Of a stretch of 64,000 nt of DNA, positions 51,065-60,177 are shown one piece after another (position 1 is the first letter of the stretch; every line of letters starts with the position of its first letter). The stretch spans positions 108,352-172,351 of the forward strand of contig NZ_JASCIQ010000013.1 in NCBI RefSeq assembly GCF_029968035.1. Reading direction: 5' to 3'. The translations under genes and the position numbers were made by a program. The notes under the pieces were generated by a model, which made no database searches, was not told the origin of the DNA, and saw only the letters and a program-made list of their open reading frames with translations. Origin of the DNA: Streptomyces cavernicola (GTDB taxonomy: Bacteria; Actinomycetota; Actinomycetes; Streptomycetales; Streptomycetaceae).

Positions 51065-52270
51065 TCAGACCGTCGCCGGTGCGGGCTCGGCCGCAGCGGA
51101 CCCGGCGACGACCCGGCTCGCCCTACGGGTGCGGCGGTCCAGGTGGGCCGCCAGGAAGGCGAGCAGCAGCGCCGTGCCGGAGAGGATCGCGCCGACCCAG
51201 TTCGGGGCGGTGAAGCCGAGGCCCGCGGCGATGACGACGCCGCCGAGCCAGGCCGCGAGGGCGTTGCCGAGGTTGAACGCGCCGATGTTGGCGGCGGAGG
51301 CCAGGGTGGGGGCGGCCGAGGCCTGGTCGAGTACCCACTTCTGCAGCGGCGGCACGGTCGCGAAGCCGAGGGCGCCGATCAGGGACAGGGTGATCGCGGC
51401 GAGGACCTTGTTGTGCGCGGTCGCCGTGAACAGGAGCAGGGCGGCGGTGAGGGCGGCCAGGGCGGTGAACAGCATCGGCATCAGGGCACGGTCGGCGAAC
51501 TTCCCGCCGAGCAGGTTGCCGAGGAACATGCCGACGCCGAACAGGACGAGCAGCCAGGTCACGGCGCCCTCGGTGTAGCCGGCGACCTCGGTCATCATCG
51601 GCGTGATGTAGGTGATCGCGGCGAACACACCGCCGTAGCCGAGGACGGTCATCGCCATGGCGAGCCAGACCTGCACGTTCTTGAACGCGGCGAACTCGCC
51701 GCGGACGCTCACCGACTCGGGCCGGCCGGTCTCGGGGACGAGCTTGGCGACGCCGAGCAGTCCGATCACGCCGAGCGCGGCGACTAGGGCGAACGTGACG
51801 CGCCAGCCGGCGGCCTGGCCGACGTACGTGCCGCCGGGGACGCCGACGATGTTGGCCACGGTCAGTCCCATGAACATCAGGGAGATCGCGGAGGCCTTCT
51901 TCTGCGGGGCGACCAGGTCGGCGGCGACGACGGAGCCGATGCCGAAGAACGCGCCGTGCGCGAGGGAGGCGACGATCCGGCCGGTCAGCATGAGGCCGAA
52001 GCTGGGGGCGGCGGCGGAGAGGGCGTTGCCGGCGATGAACAGGCCCATGAGGAACATGAGCATCTTCTTGCGGGAGACCCGGGTGCCGAGCACGGTCAGC
52101 AGCGGGGCGCCGATGACGACGCCGAGCGCGTAACCGGAGACCAGCCAGCCGGCCGTCGGGATGGTGACGCCGAAGTCTCCTGCGACCTGGGGCAGCACGC
52201 CCATGATCACGAATTCGGTGGTGCCGATCCCGAAGGCCCCGATGGCGAGGGCCAGGAGCGCGAGAGGCAT
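51065..52270 (-). CDS. MFS transporter, DHA1 (AraJ/Cmr-like) family
   Basis: A 401-residue drug:H+ antiporter-like protein with twelve predicted helices. It starts ALLALAIGAFGIGTTEFVIM-G, has the motif GTRVSRKKMLMFLMGLF, and GRIVASLAHGAFFGIGSVVA. It is probably an exporter of sugars, drugs or metabolites. The ATG at 52270 follows GGAAGG at a longish spacing. Divergent from a MarR gene, with a TTGCAA dyad in between, so repression by that MarR is likely. Confidence 0.88.
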   Translation of the reverse strand: MPLALLALAIGAFGIGTTEFVIMGVLPQVAGDFGVTIPTAGWLVSGYALGVVIGAPLLTVLGTRVSRKKMLMFLMGLFIAGNALSAAAPSFGLMLTGRIVASLAHGAFFGIGSVVAADLVAPQKKASAISLMFMGLTVANIVGVPGGTYVGQAAGWRVTFALVAALGVIGLLGVAKLVPETGRPESVSVRGEFAAFKNVQVWLAMAMTVLGYGGVFAAITYITPMMTEVAGYTEGAVTWLLVLFGVGMFLGNLLGGKFADRALMPMLFTALAALTAALLLFTATAHNKVLAAITLSLIGALGFATVPPLQKWVLDQASAAPTLASAANIGAFNLGNALAAWLGGVVIAAGLGFTAPNWVGAILSGTALLLAFLAAHLDRRTRRASRVVAGSAAAEPAPATV

Positions 52271-52309
52271 GGGGGAGTACCTTCCAGGTGATTGCGCATG
52301 GTGGTTACG

Positions 52310-52329
52310 TTGCAAGACAATAATTGCAA
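52310..52329. promoter_or_regulatory. MarR-type operator between divergent MFS and MarR genes
   Basis: TTGCAA-N8-TTGCAA, each hexamer being self-complementary, forms a 20-bp dyad. A related ATGCAAG lies at 52351. The element is 40 bases from the MFS start and 90 from the MarR start. Confidence 0.6.
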
Positions 52330-52418
52330 GCGCGGGATAAATGCAAGTGGCGCTAACCCTGGCATGCATTAGCCCTCGTGTGCAACTATTGAGGGGTCGG
52401 CCCGACGAAGGAGCCCCC

Positions 52419-52892
52419 ATGACCGCAACCGCCCCCGCACTCACCGCCCTGGCCCACGGCTGGTGCGCCCTCTCGCTGCTGCACGGCCGGATCGAGTCTC
52501 ACCTGGAGCACGCCCTCCAGGCCGGACACGGTCTGAGCGTGCGCGAGTACTCCCTGCTCGACGTGCTCAGCCGCCAGCACGACGGCGAAGGCGGCCACCT
52601 GCAGATGAAGCAGGTCGCCGACTCCGTCGTCCTCAGCCAGAGCGCCACCACCCGACTCGTCACCCGCCTCGAGGACCGCGGGCTGCTCGCCCGCTACCTG
52701 TGCCCCACCGACCGGCGGGGCATCTACACCAACGTCTCCGCCGAGGGCCTGAGGCTCCTCGAAGAGGCCCGCCCCACCAACGAGGCCGCCCTGCGCGAAG
52801 CCCTCGCCGAAGCCGCCGAGGACCCGCAGCTCGCCCCGCTCGTCCACACGGTCGAGGCCACCCGCACCCCGCCGGCGGTGACCGCAGCATGA
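52419..52892 (+). CDS. MarR-family transcriptional regulator
   Basis: A 157-residue MarR protein. The winged HTH core is SVREYSLLDVLSRQHDGEGG, QMKQVADSVVLSQSATTRLV and TRLEDRGLLARYLCPTDRRG. The ATG at 52419 has GAAGGAG upstream. It overlaps the quinone oxidoreductase gene by four bases and is divergent from the MFS gene. It likely represses both directions until a phenolic, quinone or electrophile binds (inference). Confidence 0.9.
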   Translation: MTATAPALTALAHGWCALSLLHGRIESHLEHALQAGHGLSVREYSLLDVLSRQHDGEGGHLQMKQVADSVVLSQSATTRLVTRLEDRGLLARYLCPTDRRGIYTNVSAEGLRLLEEARPTNEAALREALAEAAEDPQLAPLVHTVEATRTPPAVTAA

Positions 52893-53818
52893 AGGCCGTC
52901 ACCCTGAACGCGTACGGCGGACCGGACGACCTCCGGTACACCGAACTGCCGGACCCGAAGGTCGCGCCCGGCGAGGTCCTGATCCGCGTCCGCGCCGCCG
53001 GGGTCAACCCGGTCGACTGGAAGCACGCCGAGGGCCGCCTCGATCCGCTCATGCACACCGGCTTCCCGCTGGTCCCCGGCTGGGACGTCGCCGGAGTCGT
53101 CGAACGCGTCGGCTTCGACGTGGAGGAGTACGCACCGGGCGACGAGGTCTTCGGCTACGTCCGCAAGGACACCGTCAAGCACGGCGCGTACGCCCAGCTG
53201 GTCTCCGCGCACGTCCGCATGCTCGCCCGCAAGCCCGCCGCCCTCGGCTGGGAGCAGGCCGCGGCGGTGCCTCTCGCGGGCCTCACCGCGTACCAGGCGA
53301 TCAAGCGGGTCGGCGTGCGCGCGGGCGACACCGTCCTCGTGCACGCCGCCGCGGGCGGGGTCGGCTCCCTCGGCGTGCAGATCGCCAGGTCCCTCGGCGC
53401 GCGTGTCATCGGCACGGCGAGCCCCCGCAACCACGCGTTCGTACGGGAGCTGGGCGCGGAACCCGTCGCCTACGGCCCCGGCCTCACCGACCGCGTGCAC
53501 CGCCTGGCGCCCGAAGGCGTCGACGCCGCACTCGACTTCGCCGGCGGGGACGCCGTGGACACCTCGCTGCGACTCCTTCGCCGACCGGAGCGCCTCGCGT
53601 CCATCGTCGACTCCGGCGCGGCGGACAAGGGCGGCCACTACGTGTGGGTGCGCCCCGACACCGCCGACCTCACGGCCCTCGCCGAACTGGCCGACCGGGG
53701 CGGACTCGCCGTGCACGTCGAGCGGACCTTCCCGCTCGCCGAGGCCGCCGAGGCCTGGCGCCTCAACGCCGCGGGCCACACCCGCGGCAAGCTCGTCCTG
53801 ACCGTCGACCAGGACTGA
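52889..53818 (+). CDS. NADP-dependent quinone oxidoreductase-like zinc-independent MDR protein
   Basis: A 309-residue medium-chain dehydrogenase. It begins KAVTLNAYGGPDDLRYTELP, and the nucleotide-binding motif is VLVHAAAGGVGSLGVQIARS. The zinc ligands of alcohol dehydrogenases are absent, as in quinone oxidoreductases. It is translationally coupled to the MarR regulator, which suggests a role in detoxifying the compound that regulator senses. Confidence 0.9.
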   Translation: MKAVTLNAYGGPDDLRYTELPDPKVAPGEVLIRVRAAGVNPVDWKHAEGRLDPLMHTGFPLVPGWDVAGVVERVGFDVEEYAPGDEVFGYVRKDTVKHGAYAQLVSAHVRMLARKPAALGWEQAAAVPLAGLTAYQAIKRVGVRAGDTVLVHAAAGGVGSLGVQIARSLGARVIGTASPRNHAFVRELGAEPVAYGPGLTDRVHRLAPEGVDAALDFAGGDAVDTSLRLLRRPERLASIVDSGAADKGGHYVWVRPDTADLTALAELADRGGLAVHVERTFPLAEAAEAWRLNAAGHTRGKLVLTVDQD

Positions 53819-53844
53819 GGTGCGCAACACCGGCTGCCGCGGCC

Positions 53845-54333
53845 CTAGTTGGCGAACCCGCCCTTGGGTTCGATGATCTCCAGGTTGGTGCCGTCCGGGT
53901 CGTTGAAGTACGCGACCTTGGTGCCGAGCGCGGCCTCCGGGGTGACCTCGCCCGCGAGGAACGTGTAGTCGTCGCCGAGGAAGTCGTAACCGGCCTCCTT
54001 CATGCGCTCGTACACCGCGTCGAAGTCGTCGACCTTGAAGCACAGATGCATCGAGCCGGGCCGGTTCGCCTTGCCGTCGGTGCGCTCGCCCACCGGCTCC
54101 GTGAACTGGATCAGGTCGATGCCGAGCCCGTCGATGTTGATCGTCGCGTACCGCAGCTTCGCGACCGGCAGCCCCTGCGAACGGCCGAACGGCCCGCTGC
54201 TCATGGTGCCCTCGGCGACGGGCTCCCGCCCGGTCAGGGCCGTGTAGAACGCGACCGAGGCGTCCAGGTCGGAGACCGAGATCCCGACGTGGGCGCCTCG
54301 CGTGAGGTGCATCGGCGTGTCAGCGACAGTCAT
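53845..54333 (-). CDS. VOC-family protein
   Basis: A 162-residue single VOC module. It contains RGAHVGISVSDLDASVAFYT near the start, IDGLGIDLIQFTEP, PGSMHLCFKVDDFDAVYERM and the end KVAYFNDPDGTNLEIIEPKG, with metal-ligand candidates His and Glu. The ATG follows GAGAGGA. It is convergent with the quinone oxidoreductase gene. Substrate unknown; glyoxalase-like or dioxygenase-like activity is possible. Confidence 0.87.
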   Translation of the reverse strand: MTVADTPMHLTRGAHVGISVSDLDASVAFYTALTGREPVAEGTMSSGPFGRSQGLPVAKLRYATINIDGLGIDLIQFTEPVGERTDGKANRPGSMHLCFKVDDFDAVYERMKEAGYDFLGDDYTFLAGEVTPEAALGTKVAYFNDPDGTNLEIIEPKGGFAN

Positions 54334-54498
54334 GAAGCGAGTCCTCTCGAATACGGCGAAATGCCCAGCGAAACAGGCGCAATCACGGCAATTCTCCCGA
54401 ACCTCCCGGTTCGCGCATCCCGTCACATCGGGCCCCGGCTCTCCGGGAGCGCGTGCACCTGCGGGAACTTCCGCCCCGGGCCCCGCGTCGTACGGGGC

Positions 54499-55638
54499 AT
54501 GATCGAACCCACGGACGGCGCGGGCGCCGCCGAACCGGCCGAGACCGCCTCCTCGACTGCGTGCGGCGACTGCTCGCAGCGGGCCTGCCCGCGCAACATC
54601 GCAGGCCTCGCACGCGTGGGCATGGACCGGCTGGAGCCCGGCTCCGCCGCCGACGTGCCGGCGCGCCTCTCCGAGGACGCCCAGGACGCGCTCGACAGCC
54701 TCAACTCCGTCCTGGAGGGATACGGGTTCGACGCCTACAACGAGATCGCGAACGCCGGCTCGGAACTCCACTACCTGAAAGGTGACGCGGACCGTGCGGG
54801 CGGCGTACTGGTCGCGACGGCGGCGTCCTCGTACGCGCTGTCCGGGGTCGTACGCGAGCGATGGGTCCTCGACGACCTGATCGAGACCTTGGAGAAGGTC
54901 CCGCTCGACGCCCTCGACCACCCCTGCGCGCACGGCGACGACGGGCACCCCAGGCTGCCCGGCATCCTCGACGACGACGATCCGGACAGCCCCGCCGTCG
55001 CCGACGACACCCTCACGCTCGGCGTGCACCTGGGCGACGCCGACGGCCGCGCCCTCCTGCAACAGGCCGGGGTCGACCTCGCCCTCTGGCTGTGCCCCCG
55101 GTTCACCGCGGCCACCGCCCGCGACACCCTCCGCGAACTGCGCGACGGGCGCGAGGAGTTGTTCGGTCACCGGGAGACCCAGCACCTCGACGCGGAACTC
55201 CTGCACGCCGACGGGACCCTCGCCATCGAGCCGTTCACCGCACTGTTCGACAGGCGGGACGCGCCGGCCCGCGAACTCCAGGGCATCTGGGCCGCCCGAC
55301 GGCACGCGCACGCCGCGGACGACCGCGAGCGCACCGTCCTCGTCCTGACCGCCGCAGCGGCCTTGCGCATCACGCACCCCGGCCCGGCCATCGCCCTCGC
55401 CCGCGACATCCGGACGCTGCTGCGCACCGTCGCCGAAACCCCACACCCGGACACCTGCGCCCACGACGACCACCCCGCCCTGGAACGGCTCGACGGCGCG
55501 GCCCTACGACACCTCCACGCCCCGGACACCGTCCCGGCCCCGCACCCCGACGCGGAGACGTTCGGCTGCCCGGCCCACCTGGCCGCACTCGCCGAAGACG
55601 GCGTGCGCGACGTGGACGGGTGGTGCGAGGAGGAGTAG
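54499..55638 (+). CDS. Hypothetical acidic protein with N-terminal cysteine cluster
   Basis: A 379-residue, strongly acidic, cytoplasmic protein that I do not recognise. The N-terminus has CGDCSQRACPRN, a possible metal site. The centre is helical, with a poly-Asp stretch (GILDDDDPDSPAVADDT), and a conserved-looking WVLDDLIETLEKVPLDALDH. Codon use is fully typical of the region. The ATG at 54499 has only a weak GGGG upstream. No neighbour suggests a function. Its helical acidic character is reminiscent of orphan immunity proteins, but this is not evidence of one. Confidence 0.65.
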   Translation: MIEPTDGAGAAEPAETASSTACGDCSQRACPRNIAGLARVGMDRLEPGSAADVPARLSEDAQDALDSLNSVLEGYGFDAYNEIANAGSELHYLKGDADRAGGVLVATAASSYALSGVVRERWVLDDLIETLEKVPLDALDHPCAHGDDGHPRLPGILDDDDPDSPAVADDTLTLGVHLGDADGRALLQQAGVDLALWLCPRFTAATARDTLRELRDGREELFGHRETQHLDAELLHADGTLAIEPFTALFDRRDAPARELQGIWAARRHAHAADDRERTVLVLTAAAALRITHPGPAIALARDIRTLLRTVAETPHPDTCAHDDHPALERLDGAALRHLHAPDTVPAPHPDAETFGCPAHLAALAEDGVRDVDGWCEEE

Positions 55639-55774
55639 GCCCACCGGGAAGGGGTGACTCACGGTCTCGGCAGGTCGCCAACTCGCCTACGGCAACGGGG
55701 AGTTCACCGAGCCGGAGTCCGCGCGCCGCACCCCGGGGCGCAGCTCGCGGACGCCTGCTGCGCACACCTCGGCG

Positions 55775-57310
55775 TCACTCCGTACCCGCCGCCGCACCTG
55801 CGTCGTCCACGACGCGCAGCTGGGACACCGTCGCGTCGTGGGCGCCGCGCACATGGCCGTACGGCGCTGACGCCGTGCGCTGCAGGAAGTCGACGACCTC
55901 GGCCGTGATGACCTCGCCGGGCAGCACGTTGGGGATGCCCGGCGGGTAGGCGGCCAAGGTGTCCGCGGAGACCTGGCCCACCGCCTCGGCCGCGGGCAGC
56001 AGGCGCGCGGGCCGCAGGAACGCCTCGCGGGCCGAGAGCCGGGCGGGGCCGGGGGAGGGCAGCCGGAGCGAGGGCCGCGGCGCGTCCTCGTCGGCGAGCG
56101 GCGCGGGCAGGCAGTGCAGGGCCTCCACGAACCGCGCCGTGTCCGGCAGCGAGCCCGCGCCGACCACCGCGACGATCGCCGCGTCCGTGGCCACCTCGAC
56201 CATGATCTGGTGGTCCCGGTAGAGCAGCCGCCGCGCCTCGTGGCCGGGGATGCCGCCGCTGCGGGTGTCGACGGCGATCCGCAGCGGGTCGGCGGCTGCG
56301 ATGTCCCCGAAGCGGCCGAAGGAGTCGCTGACGAGGCGGTAACGCCCGAGCCGCCGCACGGCCTCCCGCACCCGCTCCGCCGCGTCGATCGACGCACCCA
56401 ACTGTTCGCCGCCCTGGGCGAGTTGGGCGCGCGCCAGGTCGAGCGAGGCGAGCAGCAGGGCGCTGGCACTCGTCGACTGGACGAGCCGGAACGCCCGGTC
56501 GACGAGCGGTTCGAGACGGTCGGCGAACGGCCCGTGCCCGAGGTGCAGCATCGCCGACTGGGTGAGGCTGCCGCCCAGTTTGTGCGTACTGGAGGTGACC
56601 AGGTCCGCCCCCTGGGACAGGGCGTTGGCGGGCAACGACGGATGGAAGCCGAAGTGCGCGCCCCAGGCCTCGTCCACGATCAGCGGCACCCCCGCGGCAT
56701 GAGCGACGTCCGCCAGGGCCCGTACGTCGGCGACCGCACCGAAATAGCTCGGCGACACCACGTACGCCGCCGCGGGACGCGGGCAGCGGGCCAGGGCCTC
56801 GGCGAGCGCGGCGGCGTCGACACCGTGCGCGATGCCCTGGTCGGCGTCGACCGACGGCTGCACGAACGCCGCGTCGAGGCCGGAGAGCACCAGGCCGTCG
56901 ATGACGCTCGAGTGGACGCTCCGCTGCACCACCAGCGTGTCACCGCCGAGCGCAGGGGTGACGAGCGAGGCGATCTGGTTGCCCTGCGAGGCGCCGTTGG
57001 TCAGGAACCAGGTGCGTCGCGCACCCCACGCCTCGGCGGCGAGCCGCTCGGCCTGCGCAAGCGGCGCCGACGCACCCAGATCGATGCCGTCCAGCAGCGG
57101 CGGGAAATCGAGGGAGAGCGCGGCCGGGCCGAGCAGTTCGGCCAGCGGGCCGAATCGGGGTGCGTCCGCGGCGTGTCCGGGCACGTTGAGCCGCAGCCAG
57201 CCGCGCCCTGCGTGCGCACGCAAGGCCTCGGCGTACGGGGCGGACAGCTGCCGTTCAAGGGAAGGCGCGGGAGAGGGGGCCGGTGCGAGTGCGGTGGATC
57301 TGGTGTTCAC
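55775..57310 (-). CDS. Orn/Lys/Arg decarboxylase-family PLP enzyme
   Basis: A 511-residue fold-type-I PLP enzyme. Substrate/PLP segments are LTNGASQGNQIASLV, the PLP-ring Asp213 in LIVDEAWGAHFGFHP, the Schiff-base Lys244 in TSSTHKLGGSLTQSAMLHLG, and the C-terminal AYPPGIPNVLPGEVIT loop typical of this decarboxylase family. The product would be cadaverine, putrescine or agmatine. I start it at GTG 57310; no ribosome binding site is obvious, so it may be leaderless. It is divergent from a LysR regulator and near a cationic-amino-acid-like permease. Confidence 0.88.
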   Translation of the reverse strand: MNTRSTALAPAPSPAPSLERQLSAPYAEALRAHAGRGWLRLNVPGHAADAPRFGPLAELLGPAALSLDFPPLLDGIDLGASAPLAQAERLAAEAWGARRTWFLTNGASQGNQIASLVTPALGGDTLVVQRSVHSSVIDGLVLSGLDAAFVQPSVDADQGIAHGVDAAALAEALARCPRPAAAYVVSPSYFGAVADVRALADVAHAAGVPLIVDEAWGAHFGFHPSLPANALSQGADLVTSSTHKLGGSLTQSAMLHLGHGPFADRLEPLVDRAFRLVQSTSASALLLASLDLARAQLAQGGEQLGASIDAAERVREAVRRLGRYRLVSDSFGRFGDIAAADPLRIAVDTRSGGIPGHEARRLLYRDHQIMVEVATDAAIVAVVGAGSLPDTARFVEALHCLPAPLADEDAPRPSLRLPSPGPARLSAREAFLRPARLLPAAEAVGQVSADTLAAYPPGIPNVLPGEVITAEVVDFLQRTASAPYGHVRGAHDATVSQLRVVDDAGAAAGTE

Positions 57311-57370
57311 GCAGGTGAGCGTGGCAGGCTGCCGCCCATAGAGGAACCCGTCACTTTCCTGCACCTCTCC

Positions 57371-57383
57371 ATACGCCGTCTAT
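57371..57383. promoter_or_regulatory. LysR-type box between divergent decarboxylase and LysR genes
   Basis: ATA-N7-TAT, inside CATACGCCGTCTATAAC, has the T-N11-A form of LysR recognition sites and also contains a TATAAC -10-like hexamer for the plus strand. The following bases, 57410-57470, hold two imperfect copies of CCCCAACCGCAC. Confidence 0.45.
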
Positions 57384-57479
57384 AACTCCGCGACTCCCTG
57401 CACGCGCCGCCCCGGAAACCCCCAACCGCACCTCCCCGCAAAGCCCCAACCGCACTCCCCGGAAAGACCCCCGCCCCGC

Positions 57480-58412
57480 ATGCTCGAACTCCGCCAACTG
57501 CACGCCCTCAGAGCCATAGCCCGCGAGGGCTCGCTCGCCGCCGCGGCACGCTCCCTGCACTACAGCCAGCCCACCATCACCCACCACCTGTCGGTCCTCG
57601 AAGCCCACTTCGACGCCGAACTGGTACGCCGAGGGCCGCGCGGCGCCGTCCTGACCGAACTCGGCACCGCCCTCCTGCCGCACGCCGAAGCAGTCCTCGA
57701 ACGACTGCAGTCCGCCGAACGCGAAGTGCGGGACCTCGCCGAACGCGGCACGCACACCCTGCACATCGGCACCTTCCCCACCGCCGGCGCACTGCTCCTG
57801 CCGCCCGCCGTGAAGTCCCTGCGCACCGGCGGCGTGAACGTCTCCCTCACCGAGGGCGAACTCCCCGTACTCCTCAAGGGGTTGAGGGCCAGGGAACTGG
57901 ACGCGGCCCTCGTCTTCTCGCAGCCCGGCGACCGCCTGGACCTCGACGACGACTTCGACGTGCACCCGCTCCTCCACGACCCGCTGCTCCTCACCCTGCC
58001 GCTCGACCACCCCTGCGCCCAGCAGGACCTCGTGCCCCTCGACGCGTTGCGCGACGAGGACTGGATCGGCGCGGCCGACCCCGGCGACCCCTGCGACCGA
58101 CTCCTTTCCTGGGCCTGCGCCAAGGCGGACTTCGAGCCCGTGCACACCCTGCGGACCGACGACTACGCCATGGTGCAGGGCTTCGTCGCCGCAGGCGCCG
58201 GCGTCGCGGTCGTGCCCCGCCTCGCCCTCGGCACCCCGCGCGACGACATCGCCGTACGCCCGCTGGAGGGCGCGCCGTTGGCCCGGGAGATCAGCGTCGC
58301 CGTACTGCGCAGCACCGCCGCACCGAGCATCCGCGACCTGGTGGCCGCCCTCACCCGGCAGGCACTACAGATCGAACAGCGGTGGCGACAACCCGTCGAT
58401 CTGTCCAACTGA
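57480..58412 (+). CDS. LysR-family transcriptional regulator
   Basis: A 310-residue regulator. The HTH is at residues about 1-60 (LELRQLHALRAIAREGSLAA, ARSLHYSQPTITHHLSVLEA). The effector domain follows (LHIGTFPTAGALLLPPAVKS). GGAAAG lies upstream of the ATG. It is divergent from the decarboxylase and 110 bases ahead of the permease, so it probably controls basic-amino-acid uptake and decarboxylation together (inference). Confidence 0.9.
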   Translation: MLELRQLHALRAIAREGSLAAAARSLHYSQPTITHHLSVLEAHFDAELVRRGPRGAVLTELGTALLPHAEAVLERLQSAEREVRDLAERGTHTLHIGTFPTAGALLLPPAVKSLRTGGVNVSLTEGELPVLLKGLRARELDAALVFSQPGDRLDLDDDFDVHPLLHDPLLLTLPLDHPCAQQDLVPLDALRDEDWIGAADPGDPCDRLLSWACAKADFEPVHTLRTDDYAMVQGFVAAGAGVAVVPRLALGTPRDDIAVRPLEGAPLAREISVAVLRSTAAPSIRDLVAALTRQALQIEQRWRQPVDLSN

Positions 58413-58521
58413 CCTGCACCCACTTGTACTTCTCCGCGGTTGTCCGCCACCGGGCCCATCCCGAAAGATCCCCGGCACCCGAAACCGACGACCGTCCGCC
58501 GGGACCCTCAGGAGAAGAGCC

Positions 58522-60033
58522 ATGGGCCGCATCTCAAACCAGCTGTGTCGCCGTAAACCACTCACCACGATGATCGCCGAGAGCAACGACCCGCCCCCTC
58601 ACTCCGACCCCGGCAGCAGTGCGGACGCGGGCGGAGGAACACTCCAACGCACCATGGGACTCGGCCAGTTGACGCTCCTCGGCATCAGCTCCGTGGTCGG
58701 CACCGGCATCTTCTTCGTCCTCGGCACCACCGTCCCCGACGCCGGCCCGAGCGTGATCCTGTCCTTCGTCGTCGCCGCCGCCGTGGCCGGACTCGCGGCG
58801 CTCTGCTACGTGGAACTCGCCGGCACCGTCCCCGTCGCCGGCAGTACCTACTCGTACACGTACGCCTCACTCGGCGAGGGCGCCGCCTACCTCGTCGCCT
58901 GGTGCCTGATCCTCGAGTACGGCGTCGCCGTGTCGACGGTCGCCGTCAGCTGGGGCCAATACCTCAACGAACTGTCCTCCTCCCTCTTCGGGTTCGCCCT
59001 GCCCGACGCGATCAGCCAGGCCCCGGGCGCCGGCGGCTACGTCAACATTCCCGCCCTCGTCGTCGTCCTGCTCTGCTCGCTGCTCCTCGCCCGCGGCACC
59101 CGCGAGTCCGCCACCGTCAACGCGGTCATGGTGTGCGTGAAGATCGGCGTCCTGCTCCTCTTCGTCGCCGTCGCCCTGACCGCCTTCCGCACCGAGAACT
59201 TCAGCGACTTCGCACCCCACGGCATCGGCGGCATCGGCATCGCCGCGTCCGGCGTCTTCTTCTCGTACGTCGGCTTCGACACCGTCGCCACCGCCAGCGA
59301 GGAAGTCCGCAACCCGCGCCGCACCATCCCCCTCGCCCTGCTGCTCACCCTCGCCACCGTCACCGCGCTCTACATCCTCGTCGCGGTCGCGGCCGTCGGA
59401 GCCCAGCCGACCGAGAAGTTCGGCCAGCAGGCCGACGCGGGCGAAGCGGTCCTCGCGCAGATCCTGCGGGACGTCACCGGCGCCGGCTGGCCCGCCATGC
59501 TGCTCGCCGCCGGCGCGGTCGTCTCCATCTTCAGCGTCGTCCTGGTGACGCTCTTCGGCCAGACCCGCATCCTCTTCTCCATGGCGCGCGATGGCCTGGT
59601 GCCGCAGGTCTTCCGACGCGTGGACCGCGAACGGCACACCCCCGTGCACAACACGTGGATCGTCGGCGCCTGCGTCGGCGGCCTCGCGGCGCTCGTACCG
59701 CTCCAGTACCTCGCCGACCTGACGAGCATGGGCACCCTCGTCGCGTTCGTCGCCGTGGCCGCGGCGGTCGTCGTGCTGCGCCGCATCGCCCCGGACGCAC
59801 CCCGGCCCTTCAAGGTCCCGCTCTACCCCGTCGTACCGATCCTGTCCGCGGTCTCCTGCCTGTACCTCGCATACCTGCTGCCCGGCATCACCTGGACCCT
59901 CTTCGGCTGCTGGCTGCTCCTGGCCGCCGCCCTCTACCTGGCCTTCGGCCGCCGCAACTCGGCCCTCCAGCACGCTGAACAGCCCGCAGAACAGGGGAAG
60001 TCGGAGCAGAAGGAACCCGCGCGGCACGCCTAA
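58522..60033 (+). CDS. APC-superfamily amino acid permease (CAT-like), copy B
   Basis: A 503-residue permease, strikingly similar along its length to copy A at 4291-5796. It shares the short N-terminal leader (QLCRRKPL), TMGLGQLTL-GISSV, DTVATASEEVRNPRRTIPLA-L and VDR-RHTPVHNTW. The variable parts are residues about 17-37 and the C-terminal tail. CAGGAGA precedes the ATG. Placed with a LysR and an Orn/Lys/Arg decarboxylase, it probably imports the decarboxylase substrate. A strong hairpin terminator follows. Confidence 0.9.
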   Translation: MGRISNQLCRRKPLTTMIAESNDPPPHSDPGSSADAGGGTLQRTMGLGQLTLLGISSVVGTGIFFVLGTTVPDAGPSVILSFVVAAAVAGLAALCYVELAGTVPVAGSTYSYTYASLGEGAAYLVAWCLILEYGVAVSTVAVSWGQYLNELSSSLFGFALPDAISQAPGAGGYVNIPALVVVLLCSLLLARGTRESATVNAVMVCVKIGVLLLFVAVALTAFRTENFSDFAPHGIGGIGIAASGVFFSYVGFDTVATASEEVRNPRRTIPLALLLTLATVTALYILVAVAAVGAQPTEKFGQQADAGEAVLAQILRDVTGAGWPAMLLAAGAVVSIFSVVLVTLFGQTRILFSMARDGLVPQVFRRVDRERHTPVHNTWIVGACVGGLAALVPLQYLADLTSMGTLVAFVAVAAAVVVLRRIAPDAPRPFKVPLYPVVPILSAVSCLYLAYLLPGITWTLFGCWLLLAAALYLAFGRRNSALQHAEQPAEQGKSEQKEPARHA

Positions 60034-60039
60034 CGGGAC

Positions 60040-60080
60040 GCTCGGGCCGCCCCGGCCAACCACGCCGGGGCGGCCCGAGC
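60040..60080 (+). terminator. Strong hairpin terminator after permease copy B
   Basis: GCTCGGGCCGCCCCGGC and GCCGGGGCGGCCCGAGC form a perfect 17-bp stem around a seven-base loop, beginning seven bases after the stop codon. No T-run. Confidence 0.85.
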
Positions 60081-60177
60081 CGAACACCATGATCACGGCA
60101 ACCGTCGACACCCTCCGGCCGGTGCTGAATACTCGGCACGACCGCACACCACCTCGTGAACGGACCCGAAGCCGACC

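Noticed and set aside
53644..54498. N-terminal extension of the hypothetical gene at 54499
   Set aside because: It runs out of frame through the quinone oxidoreductase and antisense to the VOC gene. The ATG at 54499 is the first sensible start.
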